The notes: a model not told the origin generated them from the letters alone. Positions 8,375 through 17,995 are shown, numbered from the stretch's first letter. The stretch: 64,000 nucleotides of DNA from Streptomyces venezuelae (GCF_008642335.1 NZ_CP029191.1:3968001-4032000); one strand, 5' to 3'. Numbers and translations: made by a program.

Positions 8375-9286
8375 TCAGCCGAGCTGGGCGACCGCCTCGG
8401 TGGCGATCCGCTCGAACACCGACTGGTCGGCGGCGAAGTCGGAGCCGGGAATCGGCCAGTGGACGGCGAGCTCGGTGAAGCCGAGCTCCTGGTGGCGGCC
8501 CGCGAAGTCCACGAAGGCGTCCAGCGACTCCAGCGGACCGTTGCGGTCCGGGGTGAAGCCCGTCAGAAGGATCTTGTCGAGTTCGGCCACGTCGCGGCCG
8601 GCCTCCGCGCACGCCTTGCCGAGCTTGTCGACCTGGCCGCGGATCGCCTCGCGGGACTCCTCGGGCGTACCCGACTCGTAGAGCTTCGGGTCCCCCGTGG
8701 TCACCCACGCCTGACCGTGCCGGGCCGCGAGCCGCAGACCGCGCGGACCGGTGGCGGCGACCGCGAAGGGCAGCCTCGGCCGCTGCGCGCAGCCCGGGAT
8801 GTTGCGCGCCTCACGCGCCGAGTAGAAAGTCCCCTCGTACGTCACCGCGTCCTCGGTGAGCAGCCGGTCGAGCAGCGGCACGAACTCCCCGAAGCGGTCG
8901 GCCCGCTCGCGCGGGGTCCACGGCTCCTCGTCGCCCTTGAGCAGCGTCGTCGCGTCGAAGCCGTTGCCGCCCGCGCCGATGCCGAGCGTGATCCGGCCGC
9001 CGGAGATGTCGTCGAGCGAGATGAGTTCCTTGGCGAGCGTCACGGGGTGCCGGAAGTTGGGCGACGTGACGAGCGTGCCGAGGCGCAGCCGCTCGGTGAC
9101 CGTCGCGGCGGCCGTCAGCGTCGGCACCGCGCCGAACCACGGGCCGTCGCGGAACGTGCGCCAGGCCAGGTGGTCGTACGTGTACGCCGTGTGGAAGCCG
9201 AGCTCCTCGGCCCGCAGCCACTGATCGCGGCCACCCTCGTTCCAGCGGTGCACGGGGAGAATCACGGTGCTCAGGCGCAGACTCAT
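8375..9286 (-). CDS. LLM class F420-dependent oxidoreductase
   Basis: 303 aa luciferase-like TIM-barrel enzyme. The stretch SPNFRHPVTLAKELISLDD and the glycine-rich GIGAGGNGFD are typical of F420- or FMN-binding members of this superfamily in actinobacteria. The active site and hydride acceptor cannot be inferred. Transcribed alone, convergent with kptA (20 bp between stops) and divergent from the HAD gene. Confidence 0.87.
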   Translation of the reverse strand: MSLRLSTVILPVHRWNEGGRDQWLRAEELGFHTAYTYDHLAWRTFRDGPWFGAVPTLTAAATVTERLRLGTLVTSPNFRHPVTLAKELISLDDISGGRITLGIGAGGNGFDATTLLKGDEEPWTPRERADRFGEFVPLLDRLLTEDAVTYEGTFYSAREARNIPGCAQRPRLPFAVAATGPRGLRLAARHGQAWVTTGDPKLYESGTPEESREAIRGQVDKLGKACAEAGRDVAELDKILLTGFTPDRNGPLESLDAFVDFAGRHQELGFTELAVHWPIPGSDFAADQSVFERIATEAVAQLG

Positions 9287-9380
9287 GCCTCAGAGCTTAC
9301 GGGGGCCCGGAGAGCGCTCGCCCACTCAGATGTGCGCCCCCGCGCACGCCCGTGCAGGCATGTGCGGGACAATCGACGGC

Positions 9381-10307
9381 GTGACCTCAGCTACCCCTGG
9401 GCCCCGGACCCCGGCCCCCTCCGCCCCCGCAGCCGGCAGCCCGGCCGCACCGCGGCCGCGGCCCCGGCTGATCGCGACGGACCTGGACGGCACGTTGCTG
9501 CGCGACGACAAGACGGTCTCCGACCGAACGGTCGCCGCCCTCGCCGCCGCCGAGGCAGCGGGGATCGAAGTCTTCTTCGTGACCGGCCGGCCGGCCCGCT
9601 GGATGGACGTCGTCAGTGCCCACGTCCACGGTCACGGCCTCACCATCTGCGGCAACGGCGCCGCGGTCGTCGACCTGCACGGCGGCCCCGGCACCCACAG
9701 CTTCGTCAAGATCCGTGAGCTGTCGCGGGAGTGCGCGCTCGACGTCGTGCACCGGTTGCGCGCCGCCGCGCCGGGCACGTCCTTCGCCATCGAGCGCACC
9801 GGAGGGCTGCACCACGAGGAGACCTACCCGCCGCTCCACATGGAGCCGGGCGAGAGCGTCGCGCCCGCGGAGAAGCTTCTCGCCGAGACCCTCGCGGACT
9901 CCGCGGCCGCCGAGCAGCCCGTCCTGAAGGTGCTCGCCTTCCACCCCGGTCTCGCGCCCGACGAGTTCCTGGTCCTCGCCCGCGCGGCCATCGGCGACCG
10001 GGCGACGGTCACCCGGTCGAGCCCCAGCGCCCTCCTGGAGATCAGCGGCCCGGGCGTCTCCAAGGCCAGCACCCTGGAGCTGTGCTGCGCCGAGCGCGGC
10101 ATCACGCCCGCGGAAGTCGTCGCCTTCGGAGACATGCCGAACGACATCGAGATGCTCGCCTGGGCGGGCACGTCGTACGCGATGGGCAACGCGCATCCGG
10201 ACGTCATCGCCGCGGCCTCCGGGCGCACGGTCGCCAACAACGACGACGGGGTGGCGGTCGTGATCGAGCGGATCCTGGCGGACCGGCGGGCGTCGGACGG
10301 CGGCTGA
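9381..10307 (+). CDS. HAD superfamily hydrolase (Cof-type phosphatase)
   Basis: 308 aa from GTG 9381. Seen: motif I DLDGTLL (nucleophile Asp in DLDGT), motif III Lys in the GVSKASTLE segment, motif IV GDMPNDIEML, and a C2-type cap between them, all standard for Cof phosphatases acting on sugar phosphates or nucleotides. Start chosen because GACAAT (9368-9373) lies exactly 7 nt before the GTG, the pattern of a leaderless transcript; an ATG at 9360 is possible. The N-terminal 25 residues are Pro/Ala rich. Confidence 0.87.
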   Translation: MTSATPGPRTPAPSAPAAGSPAAPRPRPRLIATDLDGTLLRDDKTVSDRTVAALAAAEAAGIEVFFVTGRPARWMDVVSAHVHGHGLTICGNGAAVVDLHGGPGTHSFVKIRELSRECALDVVHRLRAAAPGTSFAIERTGGLHHEETYPPLHMEPGESVAPAEKLLAETLADSAAAEQPVLKVLAFHPGLAPDEFLVLARAAIGDRATVTRSSPSALLEISGPGVSKASTLELCCAERGITPAEVVAFGDMPNDIEMLAWAGTSYAMGNAHPDVIAAASGRTVANNDDGVAVVIERILADRRASDGG

Positions 10308-10325
10308 CCCCAGACGGCAAGCGCC

Positions 10326-11402
10326 TCACAGGATGACCCCCCGCTCCGCCAGCCACCTCCGCGGGTCCACACCCGACCCCAGGTAGGGCGTGAGCCGGGC
10401 CTCGAAGTGCAGGTGCGGTCCGGTCGAGTTGCCCGTGGTGCCCGCCTGCCCGACCCACTGCCCCGCCCGCACCCGGTCCCCCTGGTCGACGGTGACGGCC
10501 GCGAGATGCGCGTACTGCGTGAAGTACCCGCCCTTGTGCCGCACCACGACCTCGATACCGAAGCCCCCGCCGCACGACACGCTCTCGACGCGTCCGGCAC
10601 CGACCGACCGCACCGGCGCCCCGACCCCGACCGCGAAGTCCTGGCCCGTGTGCCGGTGCGCCCAGCGCCCGCCGGCGCTGTCGAAGCCCGCCGAGAGCTC
10701 GTACGACTCCACGGGCGTCACCCACGCGCGCGTGACGGGCGTCCTCTGCTGGTTCAGCCGCACGGCACCACGGCATCGCCCCGCGGCGACCGACCGGTCG
10801 GCCTCGCCCTGCAGGGTCCACCGCGCCCGCTCCAGCTTCCGTTCGATGCCGCGCTTGAGGTCCGCGAGGCGGGCGTTGTGCCGGTCCAGGGACCGCTTGG
10901 CGCGGTCCGCCCTGCGCTTGGCGACGGCAAGGCCCGACGCTGCCCGCCGGGTCTTGGCGACGGCACTGTTGACGGCCAGGTCCGCGTGCAGCATGACCTG
11001 CTTGCCGCGCATCAGGGCGTCCGGACTGTCGGCCAGGAGGAGCTGCACGGTGTGGGGCAGGCCGCCTCCGGCGCGGTACTGGGCGCTGGCCAGCCTGCCC
11101 AGGTCCGCGTGCAGCACCGCCATGTGGCGCCGCTCCGCCGCCAGGAGTCGGTCCAGTTTCCGGACCCTCGTCTTCTGGACGCGGGCCGCCCGACGCCCCT
11201 CTACGTAGCGTGCGGTCGCGGCGGAGGCCTCTTCGTAGAGCCGCACCACGTCGGCACTCGCACTCGGCCCCTCAGAAGACACGTGTCCCTCGGAAGACAC
11301 GTGTCCCTCGGCGGACGCGGCGGGAGGCGTCGGGACGAGCAGCGCGCACAGCAGTACCGGCACGCAGACGAACAGGTGCGGACGACGACGGCGCAGAGGC
11401 AT
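10326..11402 (-). CDS. Secreted M23 family (LytM-type) metallopeptidase
   Basis: 358 aa from ATG 11402. A signal peptide is clear: Arg-rich start, hydrophobic core (LFVCVPVLLCALLVP), cleavage near ASA. It is followed by a direct repeat EGHVSS-EGHVSS, a long coiled-coil region (about residues 50-190), and a C-terminal M23 domain with HTGQDFAVG and HLHFEA supplying the zinc ligands. Such proteins cleave or activate cleavage of peptidoglycan peptides outside the cell. It follows the GAF kinase gene by 127 bp on the same strand. Confidence 0.88.
   Translation of the reverse strand: MPLRRRRPHLFVCVPVLLCALLVPTPPAASAEGHVSSEGHVSSEGPSASADVVRLYEEASAATARYVEGRRAARVQKTRVRKLDRLLAAERRHMAVLHADLGRLASAQYRAGGGLPHTVQLLLADSPDALMRGKQVMLHADLAVNSAVAKTRRAASGLAVAKRRADRAKRSLDRHNARLADLKRGIERKLERARWTLQGEADRSVAAGRCRGAVRLNQQRTPVTRAWVTPVESYELSAGFDSAGGRWAHRHTGQDFAVGVGAPVRSVGAGRVESVSCGGGFGIEVVVRHKGGYFTQYAHLAAVTVDQGDRVRAGQWVGQAGTTGNSTGPHLHFEARLTPYLGSGVDPRRWLAERGVIL
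11275..11310. repeat. 18-bp tandem direct repeat, two identical copies
   Basis: Two exact 18-bp units at 11275-11292 and 11293-11310, each containing ACACGTGT, encode EGHVSS twice just after the signal peptide of the M23 peptidase. In frame, so it changes length but not reading. Confidence 0.9.
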
Positions 11403-11529
11403 GACACGGATCGTTGCCCGCCGGGACGGCACGGGCCCCGCCGGACCCGTGCACCGCCGGACGCGGTGCCCCGTACGGCCCAGACGCGTACCGCCGAACA
11501 GGGGCGGCCGGTCAGGCGCCCGCGAGAGC

Positions 11530-13272
11530 TCAGTACGGCGCTTCCCACACCACCGTCGTACCGCCCCCGTCCTCACCGATGCCCGGCCCGTACCAACTGT
11601 CGCCGCCCAGCGACTCGGCGCGCCGCTTGAGGTTCTTCAGGCCGCTGCGCCTGCCGCCCTCCGCGATGCCCACGCCGTCGTCGGCGACCGTCAGACGCAC
11701 GCCGTGCTGCCCGTCCGCGAGGACCACGGTCGAGTCCACCACGACGTCGATACGGGCGGCCTGCGCGTGCCGGAAGGCGTTGGACAGCGCCTCCCGCAAC
11801 GCCGCGATGAGGTTCTTGCCCGTCAGTTCGCCGACCACCGCGTCGACGGGGCCCACGAAGTGGTGCGAGGGCTTGAAGCCCAGCGGTACGGCGGCCATGT
11901 TGATCTCGCGCAGGACGCGGGTGCGCAGCCCTGAGGGCGCCTCCGCGGGGCCCTGTTGCAGCGCGAAGATCGCCGTGCGGATCTCCTGGATCGTCACGTC
12001 GAGCTCGTCGACGGCCCGGCCGACACCGACCTGCACCTCCGGCACGACCGACCTGCGCTGCGCGCTCTCCAGCATCATCCCGGTGGCGAACAACCGCTGG
12101 ATCACGAGGTCGTGCAGGTCCCTGGCGATGCGGTCGCGGTCCTCGTACACGGCGAGCCGCTCCCGGTCGCGCTGGGCCTCGGCCATCATCAGCGCGAGCG
12201 CGGCCTGCGAGGCGAACTGCGTGGCGAGGGTCCGCTCGGCCTCGCTGAAAGGGCGTGCCCCACGCGCGCGGGGCGTCACGAGCGTCCCCAGGACGCGGCC
12301 GTCGCTCTGGAGGGGCAGCATCATGACGGGCCCGTAGGCGCGGGCGATCTCGGTCATGATGATGCGGGGGTCGGACGCCGCGTCGTCGACGAAGACCGGC
12401 TCTCCTTCGAGGAGGTCGGCGACGATACGGCTCTCCGGGGGGACGATCACGCCGAGCGCCCCGTTGGGCTCGTCCGAGGAGACCGCGACGACCTCCATGC
12501 CGCCCTCTTCGTCGGGCAGCAGCACGATTCCCGCGGCGGAGTCCGCGAGGTGCCTGGCCTGCTCGGCGACGACCGCGAGCGCCTCCTCGGCGTCGCTGCC
12601 GGACAGCAGCGCGGTGGTGACCGCCACGGAGCCGTCGATCCACCGTTCGCGCTGCTTGGCGGCTTCGTAGAGGCGCGCGTTGCCGATGGCGATGCCCGCC
12701 TCCGTGGCGAGGACACGGACCATGTGCACGTCGTAGTCGTTGAACTCGGCGCCGTCGCGCTTCTCGGTCAGGTAGAGGTTTCCGAAGATCTCTCCCTGTA
12801 CGCGGATGGGAACGCCGAGGAACGTCCGCATCGGCGGGTGGTGGGCCGGAAAGCCGCAGGAGCGCGGGTCGGTGGAGAGGTCCGCCAGACGCAGCGTCCT
12901 CGGCTGGTGGATGAGGGCGCCGAGGAGCCCGCGGTGCCCGTCCGGCAGGCGTCCGATCCGCTCCGCCGTCGCCTCGTCGATGCCGTGGTAGACGAAGTCG
13001 GAGAGGCCCTCGCCGTCCTCGGCGACGACACCGATCGCGGCGTAGTGCGCGTTTGCGAGCTCGGCGGCGGTCTCGCAGATGCGGTCCAGGGTGATGTGCA
13101 GTTCGAGCCCGGTGCCGACCGAGCGCATCGCTTCGAGCAGCTGCGGCACGCGTGACGTCAGCTCGGGGGACAGCCCTTGGAGGCTGCGGGTCGCCCGCGC
13201 CGCCGCGGCTTCCACCGTGTCCGGTGAGCCGTCGGGGAGCGGGGAGTCGGCGGAGGCCGAGGGTGCTGACAT
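11530..13272 (-). CDS. DevS/DosS-like sensor histidine kinase (GAF-GAF-HisKA_3-HATPase)
   Basis: 580 aa, no membrane segment. GAF1 spans about residues 55-200, GAF2 about 220-365, the phosphoacceptor H-box has His387 in RIARDLHDLV, and the ATPase carries ALREALSNAFRHA and DDGVGIAEGG. GAF1 contains GFPAHHPPMRTFLGVP; the equivalent His in Mycobacterium DosS (His149, before PPM) is the heme ligand, here His145. Heme-based O2/redox sensing is inferred from that match. No response regulator gene is adjacent. It lies 87 bp after cydDC on the same strand, suggesting a functional link with respiration. Confidence 0.87.
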   Translation of the reverse strand: MSAPSASADSPLPDGSPDTVEAAAARATRSLQGLSPELTSRVPQLLEAMRSVGTGLELHITLDRICETAAELANAHYAAIGVVAEDGEGLSDFVYHGIDEATAERIGRLPDGHRGLLGALIHQPRTLRLADLSTDPRSCGFPAHHPPMRTFLGVPIRVQGEIFGNLYLTEKRDGAEFNDYDVHMVRVLATEAGIAIGNARLYEAAKQRERWIDGSVAVTTALLSGSDAEEALAVVAEQARHLADSAAGIVLLPDEEGGMEVVAVSSDEPNGALGVIVPPESRIVADLLEGEPVFVDDAASDPRIIMTEIARAYGPVMMLPLQSDGRVLGTLVTPRARGARPFSEAERTLATQFASQAALALMMAEAQRDRERLAVYEDRDRIARDLHDLVIQRLFATGMMLESAQRRSVVPEVQVGVGRAVDELDVTIQEIRTAIFALQQGPAEAPSGLRTRVLREINMAAVPLGFKPSHHFVGPVDAVVGELTGKNLIAALREALSNAFRHAQAARIDVVVDSTVVLADGQHGVRLTVADDGVGIAEGGRRSGLKNLKRRAESLGGDSWYGPGIGEDGGGTTVVWEAPY

Positions 13273-13359
13273 GCCTTTGAGCCTAGTAAGTCCTATTTAC
13301 AGGGGAAAGTCGAAACCGTATGCGGCCGGGCGTCGGCACCCATGCGCCACGAGCCCGCC

Positions 13360-16300
13360 TCACCCGGCCACCAGCAGATCCGCCGCCCTCTCCACGTCCA
13401 GCATCCGCCGCAACGGCCCCTCCTCGGCCGCCAGCTCCGCGTACGTGCCGCGCTGCACCACCCGGCCCGCGTCCAGGACGATCACCTCGTCCACGGCGTC
13501 GAGCCCGGCGAGGCGGTGCGTGATGAGCAGCGTCGTGCGCCCCTCGGTCGCGGCCAGGAGGTCCGCGGTCAGGGCGTCGGCGGTCGGCAGGTCGAGGTGT
13601 TCGGCGGGCTCGTCCAGTACGAGGACGGGGAAGTCGGCGAGGAGCGCGCGGGCCAGCGCGAGCCGCTGCCGCTGCCCTCCGGAGAGCCGCGCCCCGTGCT
13701 CGCCGACGAGCGTGTCGAGCCCGTCGGGCAGCGCGTAGGCCCAGCCGTCGAGCCGCGCGCGCTCCAGGGCGTCGCGCAGTTCGTCGTCCGTGGCGTCCTT
13801 CTTGGCGAGCAGCAGGTTCTCGCGCACCGAGCTGTCGAAGATGTGGGCGTCCTGCGCGCACAGGCCGACCATGCGGCGCACGGTGTCCCCGTCCAGCGCG
13901 GGCACGTCGCCGCCACCGAACGCACACGTCCCACCGGACACGTGCTTCCCACCAGCCACGTGCGTCCCACCGAGCGTGTACGTCCCTTCGTACGCTCCGA
14001 GGAACCCGAGCAGCACCTGCGCCAGCGTCGTCTTGCCCGATCCGGACGGGCCGACGACGGCGATCCGCCGTCCCCGGTCCAGCGTGAGGTCCACGCCCGC
14101 GAGCGCGTCCCGGTCCTGACCCTCGTACCGCGCGCGCAGCCCTTCGACGCGCAGCGGGAAGGGCGTCTGTGGCGCCTGCGCGGGCTCGGCGGGCTCGGGT
14201 ACCGGCACGGGCGCGTCGAGGACCTCGTAGACCCGCTCAGCGCTCTTCAGGACCCGCTGGCGGTACTGCACGGCGAGCGGCAGGCCCATCACCGCCTCGA
14301 AGGCGGCGAGCGGGGTGAGCACGACCGCGGCGAGGGCGACGCCGCTGAGCCGTCCGTCGTGGACGGCCTGCACGCCGACGAGCGCGGCCGCGGCCACGGT
14401 GAGCCCGGTGACGAGGGCGCCGAGTCCGTCGCCGAGGGCGGTGGCGGTGGCGCCCCGGGAGGCGATGCGGGTCAGCTCGGCATCGGCCTCGACGGCCTTG
14501 GCGGTACGTCGCCTCAGCGCACCGGCGACGGTCAACTCGGCTGTCCCCGTGAGCAGATCGGCCACCCGCGTGGCGAGCACCCCGCGCGCGGGAGCCAGCT
14601 TTCGCTCCGCACGGCGCGCCACGGCGCCGCTCACCAGCGGCACGGCGACGCCCGCGGCGAGCAGTCCGGCGGCGAGCACGGCGCCCGCCTCGGGCAGCAG
14701 CCAGGCGGTGAACCCGACGGCTCCCGCGCCGACGACTGCGGCCGACGCGGCGGGCAGCAGCCAGCGCAGCCAGTAGTCCTGCAGCGCGTCGACGTCGGCG
14801 ACCAGCCGGGAGAGGAGGTCGCCGCGCCGAGTGCCGCGCAGTCCTGCCGGGGCGAGCCGTTCCAGGCGCCGGTAGACGGCGACCCGGGTGTCGGCGAGCA
14901 TCCGCAGCACCGCGTCGTGCGAGACCAGGCGCTCGGCGTACCGGAAGACGGCGCGGCCGATGCCGAAGGCGCGAGTCGCCGTCACGGCGATCATCAGATA
15001 CATCACCGGGGGCTGCTCCGAGGCCCGCGAGATCAGCCACCCCGAGGTGGCCATGAGCCCGACGGCGCTCGCGAGCGCGAGGCTTCCCAGGAGCAGGGCG
15101 AGCGCCAGCTGCCCGCGCCGCGCCTGGGCGGCGTCCCGGACCCTGGCCAGCACCCCGGCGCCCGAACGGGACGCCCCGGAGCCGTCGGGAACGCTCGTGG
15201 GCCCGCTCTTCGGAGCGTCCGGCGTCACCACGTCACCGGTCACGCCCTCCGCACCGCGAGCGGCCGCACCGGTCCTGCTGCCTACGGCCGACCGGTCATC
15301 CCTCTCCCCGCCTTCCAGCCGCACCACACGATCCGCCACGGCCAGCAGCGCGGGGCGGTGCACGACCAGCAGCACCGTCCGCCCGACAGCCAGCCGGCGC
15401 ACCGCTTCCACCACGGCCGCCTCGGTCCCGCCGTCCAGCGCCGCCGTCGGCTCGTCGAGCAGCACCACGGGACGGTCCGCGAGGAAAGCGCGGGCCAGCG
15501 CGAGCCGTTGCCGCTGCCCGGCGGAGAGCCCGGCACCGTCCTCCCCGAGCAGGGTCTCCATCCCGTCGGGCAGCGCGTCCACGAACTCCAGCGCACCCGC
15601 GTCCCGCAGCGCGTCCCGCAGCTGCGCGTCGTCCGCGTCCGGCCGCGCGAGCCGTACGTTCTCCGCGACGCTCCCGGCGAACAGGTGCGGCCGCTGCGGC
15701 ACCCACGCGACGCGCTCGCGCCACCGCTCCGGCGAGACCTCCGCCAGATCGACGCCCCCGACACACACCCGCCCCTCGGTGGGCCGCACAAAACCGAGCA
15801 CCACGTTCAGCAGCGTCGACTTGCCCACCCCGCTGGGCCCCACGAGCGCCACCGTCTCCCCGGGCGCCACCTCGAAGGACGCCCCCGAGACCGCGTCGGC
15901 CGTCCGCCCCGGGTACCGGACCGTCACGCCCTCCACGGTCAGGACACCGGACGGCGCCGGCCCGGTCCCGGCGGCCGGCGCCGGGGCCTCCAGGACCTCG
16001 AAGATCTCTTCGGCGGCCGAGAGCCCCTCCGCCGCCGCGTGGTACTGCGCACCGACCTGGCGCAGCGGCAGGTAGGCCTCGGGAGCGAGGACGAGGACGA
16101 CGAGTCCGTCGTACAGCTCCATCTCGCCGTGGACGAGCCGCATGCCGATGGTCACAGCGACCAGCGCGACCGAGATCGTCGCGAGCAGTTCCAGGGCGAA
16201 CGACGACAGGAAGGCGATGCGCAGCGTCCGCATCGTGGCCTGCCGGTACTCGCCGGTGATCTTGCGGATCGACTCGGCCTGCGCCTTGGCGCGGCCGAAC

Positions 16301-16953
16301 ACCTTCAGGGTCGGGAGGCCGGCGACCACGTCGAGGAAGTGCCCCGACAGGCGCGAGAGGAGCCGCCACTGGCGGTCCATGCGGTTCTGCGTGGCCCAGC
16401 CGATCAGAATCATGAAGACCGGGATGAGCGGCAGCGTCACGACGATGATCGCCGCCGACACCCAGTCCTCGGTGACGATGCGGGCGAGCACCGCCACCGG
16501 CACCACCACCGCGAGCCCCAACTGCGGCAGGTAGCGCGAGAAGTAGTCGTCGAGCGCGTCCACGCCGCGCGTCGCGAGCGAGACCAGCGAGCCGGTCCGC
16601 TGACCGGTCAGCCACCCCGGCCCGAGCTCCCCCGCCCGCTCAAGGAGGCGCCCCCGCAGCTCGGACTTGACCGCCGCGCTCGCCCGGTGCGCGGCGAGCT
16701 CGGTCAGCCAGGAGACCAGCCCCCGCCCCGCCGCGACCACCGCGAGCAGCACCAGGGGAGTGCCCAGGTCACCTACGGAACGGCCGTCCTGGAAGGCGCC
16801 CACCACGATCTCGGCGATGAGCATCGCCTGCCCGACGACCAGGCCCGCTCCGGCCAGCCCGAGGACCACGACCGCGACCAGGAAGAAGCGAGTGGCGCGG
16901 GCGTACCGGAGCAGGCGCGGGTCGATCGGTTTCACGTGAAACACACCCTCCAA
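13360..16953 (-). CDS. cydDC: Thiol reductant ABC exporter, fused CydD-CydC
   Basis: 1197 aa: two complete half-transporters in one chain. The first (CydD type) has about six membrane helices then an NBD with GPSGVGKST, LSAGQRQRLALARAF and LLDEPTAALD. The second (CydC type) has GPSGSGKTT, LSGGQRQRLALARAL and VLDEPAEHLD. It exports glutathione/cysteine-type reductants needed to assemble cytochrome bd (in actinobacteria presumably another thiol). Fusion is usual in actinobacteria. NBD2 contains a hexapeptide repeat insertion (13918-13971). A parS site lies in codons 4-9 (VFHVK). 18 bp follow cydB. Confidence 0.93.
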   Translation of the reverse strand: MEGVFHVKPIDPRLLRYARATRFFLVAVVVLGLAGAGLVVGQAMLIAEIVVGAFQDGRSVGDLGTPLVLLAVVAAGRGLVSWLTELAAHRASAAVKSELRGRLLERAGELGPGWLTGQRTGSLVSLATRGVDALDDYFSRYLPQLGLAVVVPVAVLARIVTEDWVSAAIIVVTLPLIPVFMILIGWATQNRMDRQWRLLSRLSGHFLDVVAGLPTLKVFGRAKAQAESIRKITGEYRQATMRTLRIAFLSSFALELLATISVALVAVTIGMRLVHGEMELYDGLVVLVLAPEAYLPLRQVGAQYHAAAEGLSAAEEIFEVLEAPAPAAGTGPAPSGVLTVEGVTVRYPGRTADAVSGASFEVAPGETVALVGPSGVGKSTLLNVVLGFVRPTEGRVCVGGVDLAEVSPERWRERVAWVPQRPHLFAGSVAENVRLARPDADDAQLRDALRDAGALEFVDALPDGMETLLGEDGAGLSAGQRQRLALARAFLADRPVVLLDEPTAALDGGTEAAVVEAVRRLAVGRTVLLVVHRPALLAVADRVVRLEGGERDDRSAVGSRTGAAARGAEGVTGDVVTPDAPKSGPTSVPDGSGASRSGAGVLARVRDAAQARRGQLALALLLGSLALASAVGLMATSGWLISRASEQPPVMYLMIAVTATRAFGIGRAVFRYAERLVSHDAVLRMLADTRVAVYRRLERLAPAGLRGTRRGDLLSRLVADVDALQDYWLRWLLPAASAAVVGAGAVGFTAWLLPEAGAVLAAGLLAAGVAVPLVSGAVARRAERKLAPARGVLATRVADLLTGTAELTVAGALRRRTAKAVEADAELTRIASRGATATALGDGLGALVTGLTVAAAALVGVQAVHDGRLSGVALAAVVLTPLAAFEAVMGLPLAVQYRQRVLKSAERVYEVLDAPVPVPEPAEPAQAPQTPFPLRVEGLRARYEGQDRDALAGVDLTLDRGRRIAVVGPSGSGKTTLAQVLLGFLGAYEGTYTLGGTHVAGGKHVSGGTCAFGGGDVPALDGDTVRRMVGLCAQDAHIFDSSVRENLLLAKKDATDDELRDALERARLDGWAYALPDGLDTLVGEHGARLSGGQRQRLALARALLADFPVLVLDEPAEHLDLPTADALTADLLAATEGRTTLLITHRLAGLDAVDEVIVLDAGRVVQRGTYAELAAEEGPLRRMLDVERAADLLVAG
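13918..13971. repeat. Three 18-bp tandem repeats inside cydDC
   Basis: Units at 13918-13935, 13936-13953 and 13954-13971 encode three hexapeptides GGTCAF, GGKHVS, GGTHVA (read on minus) between Walker A and the Q-loop of the second NBD. Copies are imperfect and in frame. Confidence 0.85.
16928..16943. other. parS: parS site (ParB binding), inside cydDC
   Basis: GGTTTCACGTGAAACA, one mismatch to the Streptomyces consensus TGTTTCACGTGAAACA. It overlaps codons 4-9 of cydDC. Confidence 0.88.
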
Positions 16954-16971
16954 CAGAAACGGTGAACGGCC

Positions 16972-17976
16972 TCAGTGCGCGGCATCCGCGATGTGCTGCG
17001 TCCCGATCCGCTTGCGGAACACCCAGTACGTCCACGACTGGTAGAGCAGCACGACCGGCGTCGCGACGCCCGCGCACCACGTCATGATCTTCAGGGTGTA
17101 CGGGCTGGACGAGGCGTTGGTGACCGTGAGGCTCCACTCCTCGTTCAGCGACGACGGCATGACGTTCGGGAAGAGCGTGAGGAAGAGCATCGCGACGGCC
17201 GCCGCGATCGTGATCCCCGACAGCGCGAACGACCAGCCCTCGCGCCCGATCTTGATCGCCGCGATGGCGCCGACCAGGGCCACCACCGCCACGATCATCG
17301 CGATCAGGCTCTTGCCGTCGCCCTTGTCCGCCTGGGTCCAGATCAGGAACCCGAGCGCGAGAACGGCCGTGACGAGCCCGAGTCCGAGCGCCGTCTTGCG
17401 CGCCCGCATCCGGATGTCGCCCACCGTCTTGAGCGAGGCGAACACCGCGCCGTGGAACGTGAACAGCGTCAGGGTGACCAGACCGCCGAGGATCGCGTAC
17501 GGGTTGAGCAGGTCCCAGAAGGTGCCCACGTACTCCTTGTGGGCGTCGATCTTCACGCCCCGCACGATGTTGCCGAACGCGACGCCCCAGAGCACCGCCG
17601 GGATCAGCGAGGTCCAGAAGATCGCGTGCTCCCAGTTGGTCTGCCAGCGCTCCTCCGGCCGCTTGGCGCGGTACTCGAAGGCGACACCGCGCACGATCAG
17701 GCAGATCAGGATGATCAGCAGCGGCAGGTAGAACCCGGAGAACAGCGTCGCGTACCAGTCGGGGAAGGCGGCGAAGGTCGCGCCGCCCGCGGTGAGCAGC
17801 CAGACCTCGTTGCCGTCCCAGACGGGCCCGATGGTGTTGATGAGGACCCGCTTCTCGACCCGGTCACGGGCGAGCATCTTGGTCAGAACGCCGATCCCGA
17901 AGTCGAAGCCCTCCAGGAAGAAGTAGCCGATCCACAGGACCGCGATCAGTACGAACCAGACGTCGTGAAGTTCCAT
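16972..17976 (-). CDS. cydB: Cytochrome bd ubiquinol/menaquinol oxidase subunit II
   Basis: 334 aa membrane protein with about eight to nine helices. It starts MELHDVWFVLIAVLWIGYFF, the typical CydB N-terminus, with GFDFGIG soon after. With CydA it forms the high-affinity terminal oxidase. 19 bp separate it from the cydA stop and 18 bp from cydDC, so it is co-transcribed. Confidence 0.94.
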   Translation of the reverse strand: MELHDVWFVLIAVLWIGYFFLEGFDFGIGVLTKMLARDRVEKRVLINTIGPVWDGNEVWLLTAGGATFAAFPDWYATLFSGFYLPLLIILICLIVRGVAFEYRAKRPEERWQTNWEHAIFWTSLIPAVLWGVAFGNIVRGVKIDAHKEYVGTFWDLLNPYAILGGLVTLTLFTFHGAVFASLKTVGDIRMRARKTALGLGLVTAVLALGFLIWTQADKGDGKSLIAMIVAVVALVGAIAAIKIGREGWSFALSGITIAAAVAMLFLTLFPNVMPSSLNEEWSLTVTNASSSPYTLKIMTWCAGVATPVVLLYQSWTYWVFRKRIGTQHIADAAH

Positions 17977-17995
17977 GTCCGCGTCGCTCCTTCCT

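Noticed and set aside
13342..16965. A very long plus-strand open frame (about 1200 codons) opposite cydDC
   Set aside because: Arg/Gly/Pro-rich composition typical of the antisense frame of a GC-rich gene; no domain, and the opposite strand carries a complete ABC exporter.
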